Shown here piece by piece: positions 1 to 9,182 of a DNA stretch of 33,442 nt. This DNA comes from Singulisphaera sp. GP187 (GTDB lineage: Bacteria; Planctomycetota; Planctomycetia; Gemmatales; Gemmataceae): positions 1-33,442 of the forward strand of contig CAMAUE010000050.1 in NCBI GenBank assembly GCA_945861245.1, read 5' to 3'. Every line of letters begins with the position of its first letter. The first letter of the stretch is position 1. The translations under genes were made by a program, and so were the position numbers. A model generated the notes under the pieces. That model was not told the DNA's origin. It saw nothing but the letters and a program-made list of their open reading frames with translations, and did not search any database.

Positions 1-477
1 GTGGACGCCAAACGCATCGCGCTATGGGGTGACTCGTTCACACCAACGAACTCAGACACGACCAACTTCAAAGTACCTCACGCCGCCGACGGCTGGCCGA
101 CATTTTCGGAACCGCTCGGCGGATTGCTGGCTTTGTTGGGCGCGCTGTACGAGGACGATGTTCGTGCGGTCTACGTTTCGGGTGGGTTGACGAGCTATCA
201 CTCGGTCCTGGCACATTTCGCAGTGCTCGTGCCGCACGATGCGTCGGTTCCCGGTGCACTGCAGGCAGGCGACCTGTGCGATTTGGCTGGTGCGTTGTCG
301 CCGCGTCCGCTGCACTTCGAGAACATGGTCGATCAGACGAATCGCCGCGTCACGAGTGCCGACCTTCGCAAAGCCTACGCGCCGACCGTCCAGAGCTATG
401 CCGCCACGCCAGCCTCGCTGACGTTTGGCGAGCAGCGTACGTCGGCGGCAACCTGGCTGCTGGAACGGGTCAAGTAA
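1..477 (+). CDS. alpha/beta-hydrolase, acetylxylan-esterase-like, C-terminal part (5' end outside window)
   Basis: The frame is open from the first base to a TAA at 475-477 and encodes 158 residues. The GTG at base 1 is probably an internal Val codon, because the visible protein starts in the middle of a hydrolase fold. Residues 9-13 read WGDSF, which fits a nucleophile elbow with Ser12. Residues 98-104 (ALSPRPL) match the strand that precedes the acid and His region in acetylxylan-esterase and dienelactone-hydrolase-like enzymes, and D111 could be the acid. The catalytic His cannot be assigned with confidence. Family knowledge suggests ester or lactone hydrolysis, probably of a polysaccharide substituent, but the substrate is not visible. 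A palindromic repeat starts 3 bp after the stop and the next gene begins 187 bp downstream on the same strand. Confidence 0.55.
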   Translation: MDAKRIALWGDSFTPTNSDTTNFKVPHAADGWPTFSEPLGGLLALLGALYEDDVRAVYVSGGLTSYHSVLAHFAVLVPHDASVPGALQAGDLCDLAGALSPRPLHFENMVDQTNRRVTSADLRKAYAPTVQSYAATPASLTFGEQRTSAATWLLERVK

Positions 478-480
478 TTG

Positions 481-585
481 CTGTTTAGCCGCTCGCCTTG
501 GGCGAGCGCGGACATGGCGTTCGGCGTAATTTCATCGCATGCAATTCGTCACGTTCGCGCTCGCCAAAGGCGAGCGGCTAAACAG
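481..585. repeat. type B inverted repeat
   Basis: Two 30-bp arms at 481-510 and 556-585 are inverted copies with one mismatch. Each arm contains its own small hairpin of the form GCTCGCC-TTG-GGCGAGC. The outer end reads CTGTTTAGCC. A second, more diverged copy of the family lies at 25116-25223. It sits between two co-directional genes and could act as a terminator or mRNA hairpin, or be a non-autonomous mobile repeat. Confidence 0.85.
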
Positions 586-663
586 ATTCACGAATACGCG
601 CCTTATCGATAGAATAAACCCTTAACGCCACCATCCTCACTCCTGATATTTGCAAAGGTTCCC

Positions 664-3246
664 ATGTATTATCGGCTCTCCATTTTCGGCTGTCTCGTCG
701 GCCTCTCGCTGACGACGGCATTCGTGCTCGCCGGCGGCGCGGGCAAAACAAAAACCCTGGGCGACGTCAGCGATTCGATCCACGTGCCCGACGGTTTCGC
801 GATCGATGTCGTCCACATCGCCGATACCAAGAAGGAAGGCTCGTGGATCTGCATGGCCAAGGACCACAAGGGTCGGCTCATCATCTCGGGCCAGCAAAAC
901 CAGCCCGTCTTGCGCATTACGCTCAAGGACGGTAGAGCTGCGAATATCGAGAAGCTCAATCTGCCGATCACCGGCGCGATGGGCATGCTGTACGCTTTCG
1001 ACAGTCTGTACGTCAACGGCATCGGCCCGAAGGGTTTCGGCCTGTATCGCTGTAAGGACACCAAGAATGCCGATCAGTACGACGACGTGCAACTTCTGAA
1101 GCAATTTCAGGGAGGCGGCGAGCACGGCCCGCACGGCGTGGCGCTTGGACCAGACAACAAACTTTACGTGATGAACGGTAACCATACCCGCGTGCCCGAA
1201 GGTATCACGCCCGATTCGCCTTATCGCAACTATCGCGAGGACTTCCTGCTGCCCCGTCAATGGGACGGCAACGGACACGCCGCCGGCATCCTCGCACCCG
1301 GCGGCTATGTCGTTCGCACTGACGCCGACGGCAAGTCGTGGGAGTTGATGTTGGGCGGTTTCCGCAACGCTTACGACCACGCCTTCAATCCCGATGGCGA
1401 GCTCTTCACGTTTGACAGCGACATGGAATGGGATTGGGGCATGCCGTGGTATCGCCCGATCCGCATTAATCACTGCACCAGCGCCGCCGAGTTCGGCTGG
1501 CGCTCGGGCACGGGCGTTTGGCCAGCCCATTATCTCGACAGCCTTGGCAGCACGCTTGACGTTGGCGTCGGTTCGCCGACCGGCGTGGGCAACGGCATCG
1601 GCGCCAAGTTCCCCGTCAAGTATCAGAAGGCCATCTACGCGCTCGACTGGACCTATGGCCGAATTGTCGCCGTCCACCTCAAACCCAACGGTTCTGGCTA
1701 CACCGCCGAGTCGGAGGTTTTTGTCGCACCCAAGGGACTCGTCGTCAAAGGCGCACCCAAGAAAAACCTCAACGTCACCGATACCGTCGTCGGCGATGAC
1801 GGCGCGTTCTACTTCACCACTGGCGGCCGCGGCACACAGGGCGCTCTTTACCGTGTGCGCTACGTCGGCAAAGAATCAACTGATTCGGCGGGCATCGTCA
1901 ACACCGACGGCGCGACCGAGCGCAAGTTGCGCCGCGAACTCGAGACGTACCACCATGGCAAAGCCGATCCCGGGGCCGTCGCCAAGGCTTGGCCGCACCT
2001 CGCCAGCAAGGACCGCTGGCTTCAGTTCGCCGCCCGACTCGCCATCGAGAATCAGCCCGCGACGGAATGGCAAGAAAAAGCCTTCGCCGAGAAGAACGCC
2101 GAAGCCGCGTTTGCTTCGCTCGTCGCCTTGGCCCGCGTCGGCGATCCGAAAACGCAGGACCGCCTGCTGGCATCGCTCGAACAATTTCCGCTCGCCAAGT
2201 TGGATGACGCCCAAAAGCTCGACAAACTCCGCACACTGCAATTGTCGTTCATCCGCCAGGGGCAGCCGTCGTTTCAGCGCACCAAGACGATCCTTGCCGA
2301 GCTGGAAGCCAACTTCCCCGTCGCAAACGAAATAATCAATCGCGAGACTGTGCAGTTGCTTGTTTATCTGCGTTCGACCAAGGTGCTCGAAAAGGCGTTG
2401 GCCCACATGCGTGCTGTGCCGACGCAGGAGGATCAGTACCACTACGCCTTCCATCTACGCACGTTGCCGATCGGGTTCTGGTCGCTGCCGCAGCGTCGCG
2501 ATTATCTTTCGTACTTCTCGAAGAGCCACAAGTTCCCGGGCCATTCCAAGGAAACGCTCGACTGGTTCGAGTCAGCGAAGCGGCCCTACAGCAACGGCGC
2601 GAGCTATGCGAACTTCGTGAAGAATTTCGTCAAGGACGCCGTCGGCAACATGAGCGATCAGGAGCGAACCCAGCTTGCCGGCGAGATCAAGGCGATCGCC
2701 CAGGTTGCGATTCCGACGATTGACACGAAGCCGCGCAAGCTCGTCAAAGCCTGGCAGATGGACGAGTTGACGGGCCAACTCGACAAGGTTGCTTCGGGCC
2801 GAAGTTTTGAGCGGGGCAAAGATGCGTTCATCGCTGGGCAGTGCATTAAATGCCATCGCATGGGCGACATCGGTGCCGGCGTGGGACCGGACCTGACGGC
2901 CATATCGAGTCGCTTCAGCCGACGCGATATTCTAGAAGCGATTATCGATCCCTCAAAGGTGATTTCCGAGCAGTACCAGAATCTCACAGTGACGACGCTC
3001 GCGGGCAAAACCGTGACGGGCCGACTGGTGGATGAATCGCCGGCGAAGATCGTCATCCAGCCCGATCCGCACTCCGGCGACCGCATCGAAATCGCGGTGA
3101 AGGACATCGACTCACGCAGCGCTTCCAAGGTCTCGCCGATGCCCGCGAACCTGGCGGACGTGCTGACCGCCGACGAGATTCTCGACCTGATGGCATATCT
3201 CGAAGCATCAGGTTTGCGTCAACATGCGGCGTTTAGCAAGAAGTGA
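664..3246 (+). CDS. secreted PVC-type dehydrogenase (TIGR02604-like) fused to a C-terminal cytochrome c domain (TIGR02603-like)
   Basis: The 860-residue protein starts at an ATG preceded by AAGG five bases upstream. Residues 1-24 form a signal peptide, so it is expected to be exported. Residues about 30-405 resemble the sugar-dehydrogenase-like beta-propeller called the putative membrane-bound dehydrogenase domain in planctomycetes and Verrucomicrobia. About 420-700 is helical and repeat-like. The C-terminus carries a single haem c site, C727-I-K-C730-H731, with Met826 in SPMP as a likely sixth ligand, typical of TIGR02603. The likely role is periplasmic oxidation of a sugar or alcohol coupled to electron transfer through the fused cytochrome. 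Substrate and the presence of a PQQ-like cofactor cannot be read from sequence. It faces dprA convergently across a perfect palindrome. Confidence 0.85.
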   Translation: MYYRLSIFGCLVGLSLTTAFVLAGGAGKTKTLGDVSDSIHVPDGFAIDVVHIADTKKEGSWICMAKDHKGRLIISGQQNQPVLRITLKDGRAANIEKLNLPITGAMGMLYAFDSLYVNGIGPKGFGLYRCKDTKNADQYDDVQLLKQFQGGGEHGPHGVALGPDNKLYVMNGNHTRVPEGITPDSPYRNYREDFLLPRQWDGNGHAAGILAPGGYVVRTDADGKSWELMLGGFRNAYDHAFNPDGELFTFDSDMEWDWGMPWYRPIRINHCTSAAEFGWRSGTGVWPAHYLDSLGSTLDVGVGSPTGVGNGIGAKFPVKYQKAIYALDWTYGRIVAVHLKPNGSGYTAESEVFVAPKGLVVKGAPKKNLNVTDTVVGDDGAFYFTTGGRGTQGALYRVRYVGKESTDSAGIVNTDGATERKLRRELETYHHGKADPGAVAKAWPHLASKDRWLQFAARLAIENQPATEWQEKAFAEKNAEAAFASLVALARVGDPKTQDRLLASLEQFPLAKLDDAQKLDKLRTLQLSFIRQGQPSFQRTKTILAELEANFPVANEIINRETVQLLVYLRSTKVLEKALAHMRAVPTQEDQYHYAFHLRTLPIGFWSLPQRRDYLSYFSKSHKFPGHSKETLDWFESAKRPYSNGASYANFVKNFVKDAVGNMSDQERTQLAGEIKAIAQVAIPTIDTKPRKLVKAWQMDELTGQLDKVASGRSFERGKDAFIAGQCIKCHRMGDIGAGVGPDLTAISSRFSRRDILEAIIDPSKVISEQYQNLTVTTLAGKTVTGRLVDESPAKIVIQPDPHSGDRIEIAVKDIDSRSASKVSPMPANLADVLTADEILDLMAYLEASGLRQHAAFSKK

Positions 3247-3260
3247 TCGTCGATGTCGAT

Positions 3261-3328
3261 TCACGAGCCGGAAGCGTAAGCGACGGACTGTATTAATCCG
3301 TCGCTTACGCTTCCGGCTCGTGATTTTT
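3261..3328. repeat. type A perfect palindrome, possible + strand terminator
   Basis: Arms of 27 bp at 3261-3287 and 3297-3323 are exact reverse complements around a 9-nt loop (3288-3296). The + strand right arm is followed by TTTTT at 3324-3328, so it can end transcription of the upstream gene. It lies between convergent genes. The core GAAGCGTAAGCGACGGA is shared with copies at 7248-7330 and 10498-10556, but the outer TIR seen there is absent. Confidence 0.85.
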
Positions 3329-3345
3329 CGAGCAGGGCCAATTAT

Positions 3346-4446
3346 TCAATACCGCTCGTACCAGTTGCCCGGCAGGCGGCGCACGACTTTCTTCAACTCC
3401 AGCGTCATCAGGTGCCGACTCATTTCGGTGATCGGCAGTTCCAACTCAGCCGTCAAATGATCGACGAGCCGGCGTTCCGACATTGCTTCCCATATCCGTT
3501 GCTGCGTTTCGTCCAACCCCGACGGCATGGTCGGCGCAGATACCTCGGCATGCTCCACAAGAGCCGGCAGGCTGTTCAAATCCTCAAGGATGTCGTCAGC
3601 ACTGCGCACGAGTTTCGCACCCTGGCGCAACAGATGAAGAGTCCCCGCGCTGGCGGCGCTATCGACGGGGCCGGGCAACGCGAAGACCTCGCGGCCTTGC
3701 TCGCCGGCGTGACGCGCGGTGATGAGGGCGCCGCTTTTCAGCTCCGCCTCGATCACGACGACCGCGCGACTGATGCCGCTAATGATGCGATTGCGGGCGG
3801 GAAACATCGCCGCCATTGGCTCCATCAGCATGCACGATTCCGTAATCAGTGCGCCGGATGCAGCCACTTCATCTGCCAGTTCGGTATGTTCCGGCGGATA
3901 GATTTTCGACAGTCCGCCGGCGAGCACAGCTAGCGTTCGGCCCTTGGCGTTGAGCGCGCCGCGATGGGCACAGCCGTCAATGCCTCGCGCCAGACCGCTG
4001 ACGATGGTCCAGCCCGCTCGCGCCAAGTCGCCGGCGATGCGCTCGGCAAATCGCCGGCCGTACGACGTGCAGGCTCGCGAACCGACGATGGCGATCGCTT
4101 TCTCGTCACTCGGCACGATGTCGCCTCGAACGAAGAGCAAGTGCGGCGGATACGGAATCGTCGCAAGATTGGCGGGATAGCCGTCGCGGTGGAGTACACT
4201 CGGGTGCACGCCATGCTTGGTAAGCAGATCGATTTCCTTCGCGACATCGGGATTGGCTAAGGCTGCGGACAGTGCGCTGGCAACTTTCTCGCCCAAATAG
4301 GGAACCTCACGTAGTTCGCGCGAAGTGGCACGCAACACAGCCGAGGCCGACCCGAAGCGTTCGAGCAAATTGGCGGTGACACGCGGCCCGACCCCGGTGA
4401 CGAGGTGCAAGGCGATCAGATCGCGTTCGTCGTCGCTGAGCGTCAT
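3346..4446 (-). CDS. dprA: DNA processing protein DprA/Smf
   Basis: The 366-residue protein has the full DprA layout. An N-terminal helix-hairpin-helix region (about 8-65) is followed by the Rossmann-like core with VGSRACTSYG (121-130), SGLARGID (150-157) and FPARNRIISG (215-224), and a C-terminal winged-helix domain (about 310-366). DprA binds incoming single-stranded DNA in the cytoplasm and loads RecA during natural transformation. It is also found in many bacteria with no shown competence. The start is supported by GAGG seven bases upstream of ATG. No other competence gene is visible nearby and the gene is convergent with the dehydrogenase-cytochrome gene. Confidence 0.96.
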   Translation of the reverse strand: MTLSDDERDLIALHLVTGVGPRVTANLLERFGSASAVLRATSRELREVPYLGEKVASALSAALANPDVAKEIDLLTKHGVHPSVLHRDGYPANLATIPYPPHLLFVRGDIVPSDEKAIAIVGSRACTSYGRRFAERIAGDLARAGWTIVSGLARGIDGCAHRGALNAKGRTLAVLAGGLSKIYPPEHTELADEVAASGALITESCMLMEPMAAMFPARNRIISGISRAVVVIEAELKSGALITARHAGEQGREVFALPGPVDSAASAGTLHLLRQGAKLVRSADDILEDLNSLPALVEHAEVSAPTMPSGLDETQQRIWEAMSERRLVDHLTAELELPITEMSRHLMTLELKKVVRRLPGNWYERY

Positions 4447-4474
4447 GGGGCGGCCTCGGAAAAGAATATTCTTT

Positions 4475-4527
4475 CGCTTGTGGCTTAGCCCTCGCGTGGG
4501 AGCAATCGAACGCTAAACGGCAAGCGG
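4475..4527. repeat. type C inverted repeat, decayed copy
   Basis: The left arm at 4475-4496 (a variant of CGCTTGCGGCTTAGCGCTCG) and the right arm at 4511-4527 (a variant of CGCTAAGCCGCAAGCGG) carry several mismatches relative to the perfect copy at 15341-15399. It lies upstream of dprA. Confidence 0.6.
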
Positions 4528-4534
4528 GGAACGG

Positions 4535-4566
4535 AAAAAGCTCAGGGAGGATGAATCCCTGAGCTT
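4535..4566 (-). terminator. intrinsic terminator of the TIGR03000 gene
   Basis: Two perfect 11-bp arms (4538-4548 and 4556-4566) surround a 7-nt loop. Read on the minus strand, the stem runs into a TTTTT tract at 4539-4535. It lies 29 bp after the stop of the gene at 4596-5441. Confidence 0.8.
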
Positions 4567-4595
4567 CGTATTGTATTCGTCGGTGTCGAGAGGTT

Positions 4596-5441
4596 CTAGC
4601 GTCCGCTTTGGGCGGTGAAGGTTTGGCGATCCTGGAAATCGACCGCGACATCTTGGCCAGGCTCGATAATTACGCGTCGGCTGTCGCTTACCAAGTTGCC
4701 GTTGACACGTTGATCGATGCGGATGTCGTAGTAATAGCGCTCACCCGGAGCGAGCGGCGGCGTTTGGAAGACTCGGATGCCGGGAGCGACGTGGATCGCA
4801 TTGCCATCGACGTAGAGCTGACCGCCCTGTGGGACATGGATGCGAACCTTGGCAAGAACGCCGTCTTGGATCGGTGCATGGACCTGGGCGTTCTTCTTTT
4901 CCTTGATTTCTTCCTTTTTGGGTTCTTCGGGCTTTTTGATTTTGGGTTCTTCCTTCGGGACTTCTTTTTCTTTTACAGGAGCGCTTCCCTTCTCTTTCGG
5001 TGCGGCAACTTCTTCTTCGTTGACGTTGCCTTTCTTGGCATCTGGTTTGATGGGTGGGAACGGATCCTTGATGCCGCCGCCTTGGGGTGGAACCTGGGGC
5101 ACAAACGGTACGGGATAGCCGTAGCAACCTGTGCCGCCTTGATAGGGATCGGGATACCCGCCGAACGCACCGTAGCCGGCGCCGTACATGTAGGACGCCC
5201 CGGCGCAGCCATAGAGAATCGGGCCCGAATGTCGCGTGTTCGTTCCAGCGCCGTGGCCACTATAACCGCTATAGCCAGAATAGCCGCTATAGCCATTGTA
5301 ACCGCCATAGCCGGAGTAACCGCCATAGCTGCTACAGGCGGAATAACAGGAGTAGCCTGTGTTGCAGCCGTGGGCACGTTTGCAGAAGCCGTGGCCGGAT
5401 GTTGCCGTCGCCAACGCGGTGATGAGCACGACGCTGTACAT
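4596..5441 (-). CDS. exported Gly/Tyr-rich protein with a C-terminal TIGR03000 domain
   Basis: Three zones are visible. After an N-terminal hydrophobic segment comes a Cys-, Gly- and Tyr-rich stretch with repeated GYSGYSG units. Next is a Pro/Lys/Glu-rich linker of about 60 residues. The last 75 residues match the planctomycete-only TIGR03000 domain, with LYVDGNAI, RVFQTPPLAPG and a terminal VDF motif. The function of the domain is not known; cell-surface or envelope location is an inference from the leader and low-complexity region. An upstream ATG at 5450 exists, but GGGAG abuts it directly and lies 9 bases before the ATG at 5441, so the latter start is preferred. The gene is divergent from the racemase-like gene at 5742 and has its own terminator. 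Confidence 0.85.
   Translation of the reverse strand: MYSVVLITALATATSGHGFCKRAHGCNTGYSCYSACSSYGGYSGYGGYNGYSGYSGYSGYSGHGAGTNTRHSGPILYGCAGASYMYGAGYGAFGGYPDPYQGGTGCYGYPVPFVPQVPPQGGGIKDPFPPIKPDAKKGNVNEEEVAAPKEKGSAPVKEKEVPKEEPKIKKPEEPKKEEIKEKKNAQVHAPIQDGVLAKVRIHVPQGGQLYVDGNAIHVAPGIRVFQTPPLAPGERYYYDIRIDQRVNGNLVSDSRRVIIEPGQDVAVDFQDRQTFTAQSGR
5257..5350 (-). repeat. imperfect tandem Gly-Tyr-Ser/Gly coding repeats
   Basis: Inside the TIGR03000 gene, short units coding GYSG, GYGG and GYNG repeat with small changes. It is a low-complexity coding tract, prone to length change by slippage. Confidence 0.7.
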
Positions 5442-5741
5442 GGTTACCATCTCCCAAATGAGTCACTACGACGTGTCGCGCGAAATCTATCCGATTTTGA
5501 TAATCGCGACAAATAGTCAATCTGGGATAAATGGTAGGCCTGGAGGCATCAACAGTCAAACAAATTGCGAACTTCAGTGTCTCTGAATCCACAGGTCACG
5601 CCAGAATAATCGGACTTGGCGGTAAAATCGTGACGAGCAATGTTTGCGGTGCTTCTTTTCATTCTGCATCCTTGGTCCGTATCATGATCTCATCATTCCG
5701 CCAACCGTCATCCGCAGTCGCTTTTGAACAGAGGCACCCTC
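5442..5741. other. divergent intergenic region
   Basis: This 300-bp stretch separates two divergent genes and must hold at least part of both promoters. I see no convincing -35/-10 pair, operator or riboswitch, and no small gene. Confidence 0.5.
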
Positions 5742-6857
5742 ATGAAAATCACCAAAGTCGAAGCCATCCATCTTCGTCTGCCCGTCGTCAACGAGCGTTG
5801 CGATGGCAGCCAGGATACGCTTGTCGTCAAGGTTCACACCGATGCCGGCATCGTCGGCGTTGGCGAGGTCGATTCCTCTCCCAGCGTTGCCAAGGCGATT
5901 ATCGACGCACCGGTGTCGCACAAAATATCGCGAGGCTTGGCTGAGTGCGTGCTCGGGCACGATCCGTTCGAGATCGATCGGCTCATCCACCTTATGTACG
6001 AAGGCACGATCTTTTTCGGTCGCCAGGCGGCGGTCATCCAGGCAATGTCCGGTATCGAAATCGCCCTGTGGGACATCGTCGGCAAAGCAGTCAAACGGCC
6101 AGTCTACCAACTGCTCGGCGGCGGGTTCCGCAAGAAGTTTCGCGCCTATGCGTCGATCCTCTTCGGCGACACACCCGACGAAACCGAACGCATCGGCCAA
6201 CAGTTGGTAGGGCAGGGGTATAAGGCGGTGAAGTTCGGCTGGGGTCCGATGGGCCTGAGCGAGGCGAGCGACATCGCCCATGTTCGTGCCGCCCGCAAGG
6301 GACTTGGCCCCGACGCGGAATTGATGGTCGATGCCGGCCTATGCTGGGACACGGCAACGTCGATTCGCCGTGCGAAGCAATTCGCGGAATTCAACCTGGC
6401 GTGGCTTGAGGAACCGTTGCATCCGGACAATATCGATGGCTATCGTCGCCTCTGCGAGAGCACGCCACCGATGCGCATTGCGGCGGGCGAGGAGATTTGC
6501 GACATCAAGGAAATGGTCGCGATGATGGAAGCGGGCATCGATGTGGTACAGGTGGACGTGACGCGCGTCGGCGGTCTAGCGCGAAGCAAACGCATGGGCT
6601 GGGACGCCGCCGACCGACATCGCCTTTGCGTGAATCACTCGTACAAGACAGGCATCAACATAGCTGCTTCGCTGCACTTCGTCGCTGCCTTGCCGAACAC
6701 GCATTACTTCGAGTATTGCGTCGAACAGGGCGATCTGCGTAGACACCTGACAATACAAGGATTCCCGGTGATCGACGGCGATATTTCCGTTCCCGAAGAA
6801 CCTGGCCTTGGGATCGAATTGAACGAGGAAATCGTGGCGAAATATCGGGTGGGATAG
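5742..6857 (+). CDS. enolase-superfamily enzyme, mandelate racemase/muconate lactonizing type
   Basis: The protein has 371 residues, normal for the superfamily. The N-terminal capping domain covers about 1-130, followed by the barrel. Metal ligands fit D197 (VDAG), E223 (WLEEPL) and E250 (AGEE). The His-Asp dyad of the mandelate-racemase subgroup is present as H299 (NHS) and D272 (VDVTR), and E324 fits the conserved acid at the end of the barrel. On the second barrel strand the usual K-x-K is VKFGWG, so K164 is followed by Gly where a second Lys is common. Such enzymes abstract an alpha proton from a carboxylate, usually to dehydrate or epimerise sugar acids. The exact substrate is not predictable. 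ATG at 5742 is preferred over an upstream TTG because AGAGG lies 7 bases before it. Confidence 0.88.
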   Translation: MKITKVEAIHLRLPVVNERCDGSQDTLVVKVHTDAGIVGVGEVDSSPSVAKAIIDAPVSHKISRGLAECVLGHDPFEIDRLIHLMYEGTIFFGRQAAVIQAMSGIEIALWDIVGKAVKRPVYQLLGGGFRKKFRAYASILFGDTPDETERIGQQLVGQGYKAVKFGWGPMGLSEASDIAHVRAARKGLGPDAELMVDAGLCWDTATSIRRAKQFAEFNLAWLEEPLHPDNIDGYRRLCESTPPMRIAAGEEICDIKEMVAMMEAGIDVVQVDVTRVGGLARSKRMGWDAADRHRLCVNHSYKTGINIAASLHFVAALPNTHYFEYCVEQGDLRRHLTIQGFPVIDGDISVPEEPGLGIELNEEIVAKYRVG

Positions 6858-7028
6858 GGGGCTTGACGCACGCTGATTCGCTAGGGTTGGGGGTCATACA
6901 CATCCGTTGGCTTTGAACTATTTGGGCCTATCGCGTGGACCCAGAAACGGGCAGTCTGTTACCAATTCGCAGGCGTATTTCGTGGCCACGGCTGAATACA
7001 CTCCAGACGGTTGAGGTTGTCGCATTTT

Positions 7029-7086
7029 CAGAGCCTGAGCGCTAGCGAAGGGCACGACATGGCCCTTCGCTGGCGCTCAGGCTCTG
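7029..7086. repeat. type D inverted repeat
   Basis: Arms of 25 bp (7029-7053 and 7062-7086) match with one mismatch around an 8-nt loop. The arm begins CAGAGCCTGAGCGCTAGCGA. A decayed relative lies at 9396-9455. Confidence 0.85.
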
Positions 7087-7233
7087 ACCGGACAATTTCA
7101 TCCGCTCGAAGTATAGCTTCTGAAGTCAGTAGGCAGCAATTTTTTCTGAATCCGGATCGTCATGGTGTATCTCCGATCTCAGTGGGTTATACTTCACACA
7201 TTTGGATTTGTCGCATTGGTGGCACAGACATTC

Positions 7234-7344
7234 TTGATGCGCCCGTCAAAAGTCGATTTCCGGGGCTGAAGCGTAAGCGACGGATTTCTCCAGTCCGTCG
7301 CTTACGCTTCAGCCCCGGAAATCGACTTTTGTCGGTCGCGTCAA
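7234..7344. repeat. type A MITE-like element, copy 1
   Basis: A perfect 37-bp inverted repeat (7248-7284 and 7294-7330) surrounds the 9-nt loop TTTCTCCAG. Beyond it the right end continues GTCGGTCGCGTCAA, and the left end shows a degenerate inverted copy (TTGATGCGCCCG). The element length of about 111 bp equals that of the copy at 10364-10474. Confidence 0.85.
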
Positions 7345-7354
7345 CAATGCGATA

Positions 7355-7423
7355 TTTAGCGACGCTTGTATAGAAGCAAATAGACGCCCGATTGCTCCGG
7401 CGCCTCTACGAGGCGTCGCTAAA
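7355..7423. repeat. short inverted repeat related to type B ends
   Basis: Perfect 11-bp arms TTTAGCGACGC (7355-7365) and its inverse (7413-7423) are followed inwards by a further imperfectly paired dozen bases. The TTTAGC end resembles type B elements. Confidence 0.6.
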
Positions 7424-7544
7424 CAGCCTGTATCATTCCTTTCCTCGCAAAGCGTTCGAGACTTTACCCGCCGGCCGCCATTGCAATAAAGGTGCCGACA
7501 TCGTATCACGCTCGCAGATAAATTTTAGACTGGGAGGATTTTCC

Positions 7545-9182
7545 ATGCAATTGTGGATTCGCACGCTTTGCTGTTTCGCCCTGGCTGCCCCAACGGCCTC
7601 GGCCCAGACTGTGGATCGTGCCAAGCTTCGCCAATCGATCGAATTGCCGAAAGTCAACTCACAGATCAGCGTCATGTTCCGATCCAGTGAACGTGACGGT
7701 AATGGCGTGAAATTCGACGCCAAGCAAAAGATTGCCGAGCTAGAGAAGCAGCTCACGGGCAAGCCTGATGACGGCGAGATTTATCTCCGCATACATGGCT
7801 ACTATGCCGAATGCCTGCGCGATGAAGCGAAAGCCAAGGGAGCCGCGCAGAAAGCCGAAGCGGCGCTAAGGCCAATCGTCCAAACCACGGACATCAAGAA
7901 CGCCTGGCTTATTGCGTCTTATGGCAATGCCTTTGAAATTCTCGTTGCGAACCCCTGGAACGATTGCGACACGTTCGCCCGTCACGCCGTCTCGCTCGCC
8001 CCGGAGGACTGGCGCACGTTGACCTTTGCCGCGTACGTCAAGCTCCAGCGAATTCCGGCCATTCTGTGCGGCGGCGACGACAGCCACCTCTCCAAACACA
8101 ATCGCACGCAAGAAGTTCTCGGTCTGCTCGTGCGCCAACGACTCCGTGCGCAGCATGTGGATGCCGCCGAGAAGGCGCTCAATGAAATACGTCAACTTCA
8201 CGACAAGGCCAAACAGTTTGCGCCGAACGATCCGAAGCGTCAGGAGCTGCGCTATCGCTTTCGCGTGACCGATGTCATCATGCGCAACGCGATCTGCACC
8301 TTCCGTGGTGAGAAAGTAACCTACCCGCTTGGCCAGATCGAACGTGTTTTGCTCGAGGAGCTTCGCGAAACCGCTCGCCTCAATCCCGATCACCTGCTTT
8401 GGCAATCGCAGGTTGCCCAGCAATATATCATGCTCGGCTGGCATGTTCATACGACCGACGAAAGCAAAATCACGTTGGTCTCGACGGATGCGAAGGCGAA
8501 ACCCGCGCGTGTTTTTCGCCCCGCAAAGACCGAGGATTCGGCCGCCATTAACGAAGCACTGGGTCGAATGGCGAAGATCGCCGACGGCGAGGCCGGCGAG
8601 ACAGCGTTGTTCGGCTACTCGATGTTGGCAGCGGTGTGTAGCTCGATGCAGGACCATGCCACGACGGAGCGATTTGCCCGCAAGATGTTGCAACTCGATC
8701 CGAAGAATCAGCTTGGATATGACGCATTGCAGCAAACACTATCGTTGCAGGAACGCCATGCCGACCTGCTACAAGTTGCCCAGGCGATGGTCGTGGCGAT
8801 TCCGACGGCCCGCAATCAATATATGCTCGCTAGGGCACTGGCGGGGAACAAGCGTGATGACCTCGCCGCTCAGGTTAGCGTGTCGGCCCTTAAGGAGCAC
8901 AAGGATAATGCCTTGCTGTTGCTCGCCAGTGCCGCCTTGGTGATGCGCAATGCAGATGATGCTGTTTCGTTAAGATCCGCTGGAGCACTCCTGGCGCACG
9001 CGAAATGCCAATGCCGGCCGGACGACGCGGTGAACCTGATGCTCGAACATGAATACCTGACGGCAATCCACGAAGCCCTGACAGGCGAGGCCGCCTTCTC
9101 GCGAATTCGCTTGCAACGCCTCGTCGGCGATGATCCCGAATCCGCACGCTTCGCCGCCGCCCTGGCAGCGATTCGGCGTTAG
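7545..9182 (+). CDS. secreted helical-repeat (TPR-like) protein of unknown function
   Basis: The open frame extends upstream to 7392, but the ATG at 7545 has GGAGG seven bases before it and is followed by a clear signal peptide ending near Ala-Ser-Ala-Gln, giving 545 residues. The mature part is almost wholly alpha-helical, with repeated patterns such as an Ala-rich helix followed by DPKNQLGYDAL and similar, suggesting degenerate tetratricopeptide repeats, mainly in residues about 330-500. No catalytic motif is apparent. A role as a periplasmic scaffold is only an inference. It stands alone, with repeat-rich DNA on both sides. Confidence 0.75.
   Translation: MQLWIRTLCCFALAAPTASAQTVDRAKLRQSIELPKVNSQISVMFRSSERDGNGVKFDAKQKIAELEKQLTGKPDDGEIYLRIHGYYAECLRDEAKAKGAAQKAEAALRPIVQTTDIKNAWLIASYGNAFEILVANPWNDCDTFARHAVSLAPEDWRTLTFAAYVKLQRIPAILCGGDDSHLSKHNRTQEVLGLLVRQRLRAQHVDAAEKALNEIRQLHDKAKQFAPNDPKRQELRYRFRVTDVIMRNAICTFRGEKVTYPLGQIERVLLEELRETARLNPDHLLWQSQVAQQYIMLGWHVHTTDESKITLVSTDAKAKPARVFRPAKTEDSAAINEALGRMAKIADGEAGETALFGYSMLAAVCSSMQDHATTERFARKMLQLDPKNQLGYDALQQTLSLQERHADLLQVAQAMVVAIPTARNQYMLARALAGNKRDDLAAQVSVSALKEHKDNALLLLASAALVMRNADDAVSLRSAGALLAHAKCQCRPDDAVNLMLEHEYLTAIHEALTGEAAFSRIRLQRLVGDDPESARFAAALAAIRR

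Larger units (their letters stand above)
6858..7544. other. 687-bp intergenic region filled with inverted repeats
   Basis: No credible gene was found. The stretch contains three separate inverted repeats (7029-7086, 7234-7344, 7355-7423), listed individually. The first 170 bp shows nothing recognisable. Confidence 0.6.

Noticed and set aside
637..1677. 346-codon open frame on the - strand
   Set aside because: It is antisense to the dehydrogenase-cytochrome gene, which has a signal peptide, family motifs and haem site.
5243..5345. Regular short repeats resembling a CRISPR array
   Set aside because: The units are 9-12 nt, codon-phased and code Gly-Tyr-Ser inside a gene. There are no spacers or cas genes.
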